DNA of 20,181 nt. Origin: Candidatus Glassbacteria bacterium RIFCSPLOWO2_12_FULL_58_11 (lineage in GTDB: Bacteria > Gemmatimonadota > Glassbacteria > GWA2-58-10). Of this stretch, positions 14,361 to 20,181 are shown one piece after another. Where the stretch lies: contig MFIX01000164.1 of the NCBI GenBank assembly GCA_001780825.1, forward strand, positions 1 through 20,181. The letters are read 5' to 3'. The notes under the pieces are model-generated. The model did not search any database. It worked only from the letters and a program-made list of their open reading frames with translations, and was not told the DNA's origin. How positions within the stretch are numbered: the first letter of the stretch is position 1; each line of letters starts with the position of its first letter. The translations under genes and the position numbers were made by a program.

Positions 14361-15521
14361 CTAGGCCAGACGGGCATGCGCCTCGCTTAACATCCCGCGC
14401 AGCGGGAGATGGCGCGAACAGACATTTTCACACAGTCCGCAATTGTCGCAGGCCCCGGCGCGGCAGTTTTCCGCCAGTCCGGCGTACTCGGTTCTGGCAT
14501 AGGCGGTCATCCGGTAATCCCGGTCGTACATGCGGAAACGGACGATGTCTTTGACCGCCACGCCGTTGGGGCAGATCCCGCGGCAATTATCGCACATGGC
14601 GCAGTAGCTTCCATCGAGTCCGGCCCGGTAGCTCTCTTCGAGATTTGGGGCATGGAAGCTGAGACGGGTTTCCAGGATTTCCCGGTACATGTCCACAGCC
14701 TGGAAGCTGCCCATTGAGGCCAGGATAGTGTGGGCGTGCAGACGGTTGACCATCGAGCCGCAGAGAGTCGCATAGAGCGCCCGCTCCTCGGCGGTCGGGT
14801 TGCCCGCGGCGCGCTTGGGCAGCCCTTTCATGGCCAGGATGCCGATGCCGGCTTTCCGGGCTCTGTCCAGGGAATCTATGAACGCCGGGTTGCCCGTGTC
14901 CGCGTAACTCATCAGGATCAGGCCGTAGAAGCCGAGCTCGACCATCTTGTCGATAAGCTCCGGGCTCTGCGTGTGGCAGGCAAAACCCATGTGGCCGCAT
15001 TTTCCGGCCTGGCGGGCTTTCTCGAACTCCTCCCGCAGCCCGGGCCGGCTGATCTCCTCGATACTGTCCATGGGCGGGATGATAAAATCGGTATAATCGG
15101 TGTTGAGCGTTTTCAGGGCGCTGTCCAGGTCCTTGCCGGGCATGACCTTGGTCGCCAGCACCGTCTCCTGACGGCGGGTCTTGAGGACCTTGCCGAAAGC
15201 CTCGATGCTGCGGCCGTTCATGTATCCGGGCGCGGTGTGCACGAGGTTGATCCCCCGGTCCAGGACATGCGATAGAACCGCCGGCTCGGTCATCAGAATC
15301 CCGCCGAAAGATATGCGGGTCACTTTAAGTCCCGAGCGGCCGAACACGACCGCGGGCAGCCCGTTGACTGTCAATTCCGCGGCAGTTTCCGCGGCCCGGA
15401 GGCTGGAGCCGAGAGCCGCGGCTCCGAGCGCGGCGGCCGCGCTACCCTTGAAGAAATCCCGGCGGGTGATCGAGTGATTTAAATTGCCCGACGCAGATTT
15501 TTTTTCACCGTTGGCGCTCAT
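14361..15521 (-). CDS. Tat-exported aldo/keto reductase with two 4Fe-4S motifs (paralogue 2)
   Basis: A 386-residue paralogue of the next reductase, similar along its whole length. The Tat signal is ITRRDFFKGSAAAALGAAAL. The barrel starts FGRSGLKVTRISFGG; Tyr100 and Lys125 are kept, the catalytic Asp is again His95 (LVHTAPGY), and the HD of paralogue 1 near residue 151 is DS here, so the candidate tetrad His is also absent. The clusters are CX2CX2CX3CP (Cys307, 310, 313, 317) and CX2CX2CX3C (Cys358, 361, 364, 368). AAGGAG precedes the ATG at good spacing. The physiological substrate is unknown; a role in sugar oxidation or reduction outside the cytoplasm is a guess from the neighbours. Confidence 0.88.
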   Translation of the reverse strand: MSANGEKKSASGNLNHSITRRDFFKGSAAAALGAAALGSSLRAAETAAELTVNGLPAVVFGRSGLKVTRISFGGILMTEPAVLSHVLDRGINLVHTAPGYMNGRSIEAFGKVLKTRRQETVLATKVMPGKDLDSALKTLNTDYTDFIIPPMDSIEEISRPGLREEFEKARQAGKCGHMGFACHTQSPELIDKMVELGFYGLILMSYADTGNPAFIDSLDRARKAGIGILAMKGLPKRAAGNPTAEERALYATLCGSMVNRLHAHTILASMGSFQAVDMYREILETRLSFHAPNLEESYRAGLDGSYCAMCDNCRGICPNGVAVKDIVRFRMYDRDYRMTAYARTEYAGLAENCRAGACDNCGLCENVCSRHLPLRGMLSEAHARLA

Positions 15522-15800
15522 CGTTGTCTCTCCTTAAGTACAGGCTTCGCTCGACTCGGGGGTATTCGCGGACGGAGATTCGCGTCCGGGGACAGTAGCT
15601 CAATCGCTGAGATTGCAGGTAGTTTACGGAATTGAACGGAGTGCGCCGTGCAGAATCAAGAGATTTGCACCGGGCGGGTTTTCAGGGATAATTATAACTC
15701 TAAGTGGGGAAGAATGCCACAGTTTTATCAAATCAGCGTTAATGATATATCCATTTTAACTGACTGTGATGCCCGTGACTGTCAACCAAACCAAAAATCG

Positions 15801-16045
15801 TTTTTCTGCTTTTGTTTCGGCAAAAGCAGCAAAACCAGTGGGGGCCGCGAACTCGCATCAGCCTTGCCGCTATTATATCCCGCGATTTCTCCGCAAAATC
15901 TGCTCCGCTCCCGCGTTGCGGGGCACGCTCTGACGAGCGAATTGCGCTCCGCACCACGGAGCTCCTGAAGGCTTCGGTGTCCACGCGGCTATTACACGCT
16001 GCCTCAGTGCTGGCTCAGACAGGCGCGGCCCCCGTGCAAAACCCG
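15801..16045. repeat. Copy B of the dispersed ~245-bp repeat
   Basis: Same orientation as copy A, about 3.2 kb away, on the other side of the reductase pair. The hairpin arms CTGCTTTTG/CAAAAGCAG (15806-15829) are unchanged. In the distal half several differences fall on third codon positions of an open frame, while in the proximal half they do not, so coding is not clearly supported. The rest of the gap 15522-16216 holds no gene that I can support; a small CCCTTT/AAAGGG hairpin lies at 16147-16162. Confidence 0.9.
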
Positions 16046-16216
16046 CTCCCGGAATATATTCAATTAATCAGTCTGGCCGGGTCTCCAGATAATGCACTGA
16101 TTTTTTTTGGACCCCTTGTCCAGTTTATGGGGTTCACTCCACCTCTCCCTTTGAAAAAAGGGGAATGAGCGGGATTTAATCAACTCATTTGATTCAGATT
16201 ACCTGCAGACAGGATA

Positions 16217-17134
16217 TCAGCGGGTGGAGAAACCATAAACCACCGCGGCCAGGGTGCGGCCCACGGCCTCGAGGGTGGCCGGGCTGCACTTGTCGGGAGT
16301 GTCCTGCGTGGTGTGCCAGTAGGGCAGGCCCATCTGGATAATGTCTATGCAGCGGATGCCGCTTTTGATAAGCGGGATGTGGTCATCGATCACCCAGGCG
16401 CCGGCCTGGCGGGGGAAATAGCGGCCATAGCCGAGTCCGGCTGCGGTATCCCAGACCAGGTTGCACTGGTCGGGAAAGGAGGCCCAGGAATTGCCCTCCA
16501 GCGGGAATGCGGCGTTTGTGCCGCCGACCATATCGAGCAGAATCCCCAGGCGCGGATTATAGCCTTTATGAACCTCGGCGAAATACCGCGAGCCGAGAAG
16601 CACATCATTCATGGTCTGGAAATCCCCATAATCCTCCCCATCGAACAGCGCGATATCTACCCCGGCCGAGGGGCGGCTGCGGCCGAACACCCGGGCGAGC
16701 TCCAGCAGGACCGCCACCCCGCTGCCGCCGTCATTTGCTCCCTGTATCGGAATGTTCCTCAGAGCGGGGTCCGGGTCGTGCTCGGCCACCGGCCGGCTGT
16801 CCCAGTGGGCGCAAAGCAGGATGCGTGCATTCGCGGCGGGGTTGAACGACGCGCAGATATTGGCCAGGCGCAGCGTGTCCCCTGATACAGTTGGATGCTC
16901 CCAGCGCTCGGCCCAGACAGAATCCGCGGAGGCGGAGAATTCCTTGAGCAGGTAGTTTTCGCAGGCGGTATGGCCGGGCTGGCCGGGGACGCGCGGCCCG
17001 AAAGCGACCTGGTCCTCGATCCGATTGAATGCCAGGCCGCCATCAAACGCCAGGTGGCGCTTGTCGCCGGAGCCTGCCCCGCAGCCGAATAGCAGGCAGG
17101 CCAGCAGGGAACATGTGATCGCGAAGCGGTTCAA
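16217..17134 (-). CDS. M28 metallopeptidase / glutaminyl-peptide cyclotransferase-like lipoprotein
   Basis: A 305-residue zinc enzyme predicted to sit on a membrane facing the periplasm. The lipobox LLFGC places the lipid on Cys18. Family residues are in order: AFGPRVPGQPG (44-54), CAHWDSRP (His110), GANDGGSG (Asp135), FDGEDYG (Glu167-Asp168), LLDMVGG (Asp201), DDHIPL (Asp251-His252) and YWHTTQDT (His274). The DDHIP...WHTxxDT spacing is that of glutaminyl cyclases, which form N-terminal pyroglutamate, rather than of typical aminopeptidases; both activities occur in this superfamily, so the reaction is not settled. The start is TTG 17134, with GGAG 8 bases upstream, and it overlaps the nadB stop codon by four bases (TTGA), which suggests translational coupling. 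Confidence 0.87.
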   Translation of the reverse strand: MNRFAITCSLLACLLFGCGAGSGDKRHLAFDGGLAFNRIEDQVAFGPRVPGQPGHTACENYLLKEFSASADSVWAERWEHPTVSGDTLRLANICASFNPAANARILLCAHWDSRPVAEHDPDPALRNIPIQGANDGGSGVAVLLELARVFGRSRPSAGVDIALFDGEDYGDFQTMNDVLLGSRYFAEVHKGYNPRLGILLDMVGGTNAAFPLEGNSWASFPDQCNLVWDTAAGLGYGRYFPRQAGAWVIDDHIPLIKSGIRCIDIIQMGLPYWHTTQDTPDKCSPATLEAVGRTLAAVVYGFSTR

Positions 17135-18792
17135 TTCTTTCGCTCCACCACCGTGGGCCTGAGAAATTTCTTATCGTTGCGGTTCGGATAATCCGAGTTC
17201 TGATGCAGGCCCCGGCTCTCCTTGCGCAGCAGGGCGCAGCGGATAATCAACTCCGCCACCTGGGCGATGTTGCGCAGCTCGACCAGCTCCGGGTTGAGCG
17301 GTGAGCTGAGGTAGCTGGCTTCGATTTCTTCCGAAAAAGCCTTGATCCATTTCCGGGCCTCGGCCAGGCGCTTGTTGCTGCGCATGATTCCGACATAGTC
17401 CCACATGGTCAGGCGGATCATCTCGCGGGTGTGGCTGATAAAGACCCCGTCATAATCGGTGCTGCAGACCTTTCCATACTGGTACTGCCGGGGATCAATC
17501 TCATCGTGCGAGAGCTTTTCCAGCAGCTCTACAGCGGTTTTTAAAGCGCTGTTGGCGAAAACCACCGCCTCGAGCAGGCTGTTGCTGGCCAGACGGTTCG
17601 CCCCGTGCACCCCGGTGCAGGTGACCTCGCCGGCGGCCAGCAGGGCCTCGATGTTGGTCCGGCCCTCGATATCGGTAATCACGCCGCCGCAGACATAATG
17701 GGCCGAGGGCACGACCGGGATCGGCTCACTTGTAATATCCAGACCGCGGGCCAGGCATTCGGCGGTAATATTGGGGAAGCGCTCGCGGATCTTCTCCGCC
17801 CCGATCGGCGAACAGTCGAGCCAGACATGCTTGTCGCCGGAGGTTTTCATCTCGTGGTCGATGGCCCGGGCGACTATGTCGCGGGGGGCCAGGCAGCCCA
17901 TGGTATGGTAACGCTCCATAAAAGTCTCGCCGTTTATCCGGCGCAAGATGGCGCCCTCGCCGCGCACCGCCTCGCTGATCAGGAAGGCCCGCTCCTCATT
18001 CCGGTACAGGGCGGTCGGATGGAACTGGATAAACTCCATGTTGGCGACCCGGGCCCCGGCCCGGTAGGCCATGGCGATACCATCCCCGGTGGCGATTGCC
18101 GGGTTGGTGGTGTGGAGGTAGACCTGGCCGCAGCCGCCGGAGGCCAAGAGGGTGACCCTTGAGATATAGGCTTTGATCCCCCCGGCCTGGCGGTCGATGG
18201 CAAAGGCGCCGACACAGCGAGTCTGCCCGGAGCCGGCGGGCTTAGTGATCAGATCGATCGCAATGTGGTTTTCGAAGACCATGACATTCGGCTTTTTTTT
18301 CAGCTCCTCCAGCAGGGCGCGCTCGACCTCGCGGCCGGTCAGGTCATCCGCCCGCACGATCCTTCTGCGCGAGTGCCCGCCCTCGCGGCCCAGCGAGAAG
18401 CGCTCGGGATGCTCCTTGTCCCGCGTGAAGCGCACGCCCCAGTTATGGAGCTCTTTCACGCCCTGCGGCCCATCCTTGACCAGGACCTCCACGGCCTTCA
18501 AATCGCAGAGGCCCCCGCCGCACTCCAGGGTGTCATTTATATGCAGCTCGAAACTGTCGTTTTCATCCTGGACCGCTGCGATCCCGCCCTGGGCGTAATT
18601 AGTATTGCTCTCATAGTTCTCTTTCTTGGTGATCACGATTACATCGCCGAACGCGCAGGCTTTCAGGGCAAAGGACAAACCGGCGATGCCGCTGCCGATC
18701 ACCAGGAAGTCGGTCTGGAAGATATTGGTTTTGCCGGGGTTGTATTTTCTGTCGCGCCGGGTTTCTCCGGCGGGTTTTCGGGGCACAGCCAT
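17131..18792 (-). CDS. nadB: L-aspartate oxidase
   Basis: FAD-dependent enzyme that oxidises L-aspartate to iminoaspartate, the first step of de novo NAD synthesis; its product is used by quinolinate synthase NadA, not encoded here. The 553-residue protein has the dinucleotide-binding motif VIGSGIAGL (about 31-39), NTNYAQGGIAAV, HSRRRIVRADDLTG, GGCGQVY, MEFIQFHPTAL, RGEGAILR, PRDIVARAI and the PSAHYVCGGV...GANRLASNSLLEA block, all expected of NadB; a helical C-terminal domain is complete. AGGAAG precedes the ATG. It is the first gene of a two-gene unit with the M28-like gene. The pairing of NAD synthesis with a glutaminyl-cyclase-like lipoprotein has no obvious functional reason. Confidence 0.96.
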   Translation of the reverse strand: MAVPRKPAGETRRDRKYNPGKTNIFQTDFLVIGSGIAGLSFALKACAFGDVIVITKKENYESNTNYAQGGIAAVQDENDSFELHINDTLECGGGLCDLKAVEVLVKDGPQGVKELHNWGVRFTRDKEHPERFSLGREGGHSRRRIVRADDLTGREVERALLEELKKKPNVMVFENHIAIDLITKPAGSGQTRCVGAFAIDRQAGGIKAYISRVTLLASGGCGQVYLHTTNPAIATGDGIAMAYRAGARVANMEFIQFHPTALYRNEERAFLISEAVRGEGAILRRINGETFMERYHTMGCLAPRDIVARAIDHEMKTSGDKHVWLDCSPIGAEKIRERFPNITAECLARGLDITSEPIPVVPSAHYVCGGVITDIEGRTNIEALLAAGEVTCTGVHGANRLASNSLLEAVVFANSALKTAVELLEKLSHDEIDPRQYQYGKVCSTDYDGVFISHTREMIRLTMWDYVGIMRSNKRLAEARKWIKAFSEEIEASYLSSPLNPELVELRNIAQVAELIIRCALLRKESRGLHQNSDYPNRNDKKFLRPTVVERKN

Positions 18793-19040
18793 GTCAAACT
18801 TCCTTTCACGGCGGGTAAAGTGCTGAATACCGGTCAGCTCCGGACGGCTCGGGAAGACCGGCAGTTTACTGTTCCAGACCGGCTCGCCGAGGTTTAGTAC
18901 TTATAGGTAATATATACCTTCATCCTAACAAAATGTTTTCCTTGTGTGACCTGAATCTCAGGTCAGATCGATCAAGTTGTTCCCAAATATTAAAAATTGT
19001 ATTGAAATATCTACTATCAGGTTAGTTAATCGCAGGAGCC

Positions 19041-19069
19041 GTAGGGGCGGGTTTCAAACCCGCCCCTAC
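19041..19069. repeat. Palindromic intergenic repeat, GTAGGGGC-type, member 2
   Basis: Arms GTAGGGGCGGGTTT and AAACCCGCCCCTAC are perfect reverse complements around a single C. It lies in the 368-base gap between nadB and lpxK. The rest of that gap is AT-rich near 18900-19020 and 19070-19160; I see no gene or convincing promoter there. Confidence 0.8.
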
Positions 19070-19160
19070 AATTGCTTTAATTTTCTAATGTTACGTCGTC
19101 TTGTTAAATATTATATGCCATAACCAGCAAATGACAAATGGTAAAGCAACTTACGAGATG

Positions 19161-20181
19161 CTATACCAAAAGCTCCTCCAGCAAGGCGTCCAGCGCGGCG
19201 GAGTCCTCGGCTTCCAGCTCGAGGCAGAGAACCAGGCAGCCGGGGCCGATCAGTTCCAGGTCCAACTTGACCGCATCTTTTTCTGTCGTGACCGGCAGGG
19301 CGCCCGCACCGCGCGCTCTCTCGAAAAGCTCCCGCTGTTCGCGTGCGCTGTAGCGGGCATGGTCGGCGAAAGCGAGCACGGTCAGCGGGAAAGCCCCGAG
19401 CGCGGCGAGAGTCTGCCGGAAACCCTCCGGGTCGGCGATGCCGCAGAATCCGAAGACCGGCCGGCCCTCCAGCAGCGCGGCAGGCGTACCTTCCCGCCTC
19501 CCGTCGTGCCATTCAGCCAGCGGCACGAGCTTTCCGGGAGAGCGCCGAAAATAGAGGACCGGCTTGCCGGACCGGCTGATAAAACGCGGCAGCGGCAAAT
19601 CTGATTCAGTTTGCCGGATGATCGCCAGGGCCCGGGCTCTTTTGAGCGCCGGGCGCGGCTCTCTCAGACAGCCGGCCGGCAGCGTATGTCCATTGGCGCG
19701 CAACAAGCTTTCGCTGAAACTCAGCAGGTCCAGGGTGCGTCCCAGCCTGCGGTGGCCGAACCCATCATCCAGCAGCAGCGCTTTAGCGCCCAGCTCTGCG
19801 ACCGCGGCCCGGGTTCCTTTTACCCGGTCGCCGCAGACCACCATCCCGGTTTTCTCCAGACTGTGCAGAATGAGCGCGGCTTCATCGCCGGCCATCCGGG
19901 CCAGCTCCCGGAGCGGGCGGTTTTTCAGCTCCCCTGGCCCTAGAACCAGCGGCTCGGACTCCCTGCCGGACGAGCCGCCATAGCCCCGGGTAAGCACGGC
20001 CACCGGGGATATTTTTTTTTCCAATGCGCGGGTGAGCAGAATGGTCAGCGGAGTCTTGCCCGCACCGCCCAGGTAGAGGATGCCCACGCAGAGCGCGGGC
20101 ACGGATGGCGGCTGGGCTTTCAGCCGGCCGGAATCATAAAGCTTTTCCCTGATAAACCAGAGCAGGCGATAGGCCAGCTCG
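19161..20181 (-). CDS. lpxK: Tetraacyldisaccharide 4'-kinase, 5' end outside the window
   Basis: Inner-membrane-associated kinase that phosphorylates the 4' position of the lipid A precursor to make lipid IVA. The P-loop GGAGKTP follows the conserved ALCVGILYLGG strand, and LTRGYGG, DDGFGHRRL, LALLDDGF-type and TTEKDAVKL motifs follow in the order known for LpxK. The first usual start codon in the window is GTG 20102, but the frame is open to the window edge and encodes ELAYRLLWFIREKLYDSGRL, which is the membrane-proximal helix seen at the N-terminus of LpxK. I therefore treat the gene as partial, lacking about its first 10-20 residues. It shows that the organism makes lipid A. Confidence 0.93.
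   Translation of the reverse strand, partial: ELAYRLLWFIREKLYDSGRLKAQPPSVPALCVGILYLGGAGKTPLTILLTRALEKKISPVAVLTRGYGGSSGRESEPLVLGPGELKNRPLRELARMAGDEAALILHSLEKTGMVVCGDRVKGTRAAVAELGAKALLLDDGFGHRRLGRTLDLLSFSESLLRANGHTLPAGCLREPRPALKRARALAIIRQTESDLPLPRFISRSGKPVLYFRRSPGKLVPLAEWHDGRREGTPAALLEGRPVFGFCGIADPEGFRQTLAALGAFPLTVLAFADHARYSAREQRELFERARGAGALPVTTEKDAVKLDLELIGPGCLVLCLELEAEDSAALDALLEELLV

Noticed and set aside
12585..16045. Composite transposon carrying the two reductases
   Set aside because: The flanking repeats have no terminal inverted repeats or transposase, and I see no target-site duplication. The repeat pair is reported but not called a transposon.
16145..16163. Terminator for the M28-like gene at the CCCTTT/AAAGGG hairpin
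   Set aside because: On the minus strand the T-run lies within the stem and loop rather than after the hairpin, so it does not fit a Rho-independent terminator.

Overview
The window comes from a GC-rich, Gram-negative bacterium. LpxK (lipid A synthesis), a lipoprotein signal, Tat signals and many secreted proteins point to an outer membrane. Seven-bladed 'Reg_prop' propellers, a dockerin-like repeat and a C-terminal NPFNPSTTI...GVYFYRL module suggest a member of the FCB superphylum (Glassbacteria, Latescibacteria or KSB1-like lineages). That placement is inference; there is no marker gene here that fixes the phylum.

Left part, mostly + strand: a secreted or lipoprotein GH3 beta-glycosidase (128-2419), a GNAT acetyltransferase of the SSAT-like type (2485-2994), a tRNA-Arg(CCU) on the minus strand with a good promoter (3162-3238), a fused PabB-PabC folate enzyme that probably starts at CTG (3491-5374), and a secreted protein with two alpha/beta-hydrolase modules (5482-7473).

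Middle part, all minus strand (7631-15521): three adjacent pairs of paralogues. In transcription order these are two Tat-exported aldo/keto reductases with two 4Fe-4S motifs each, two secreted jelly-roll/polysaccharide-lyase-like proteins, and two secreted beta-propellers, of which only one carries a dockerin-like segment and a sorting-type C-terminus. The reductase pair is bracketed by two direct copies of a roughly 245-bp unexplained repeat. A 17-copy heptamer array with an inverted copy separates the propellers from the lyase-like genes.

Right part, minus strand: nadB overlaps by 4 bases a glutaminyl-cyclase-like M28 lipoprotein gene; lpxK runs off the right edge. Two palindromic repeats with GTAGGGGC/GCCCCTAC-type ends lie in intergenic DNA.

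The GH3 enzyme, the esterase-like protein, the lyase-like pair, the propellers and the exported reductases fit an extracytoplasmic carbohydrate-processing lifestyle, but no single operon or transporter ties them together. PabBC, NadB, LpxK and the tRNA are housekeeping functions. I see no transposase, integrase, phage gene, CRISPR array or toxin-antitoxin pair. The best candidates for something undescribed are the 245-bp twin repeat and the exported Fe-S reductases with an altered catalytic tetrad.
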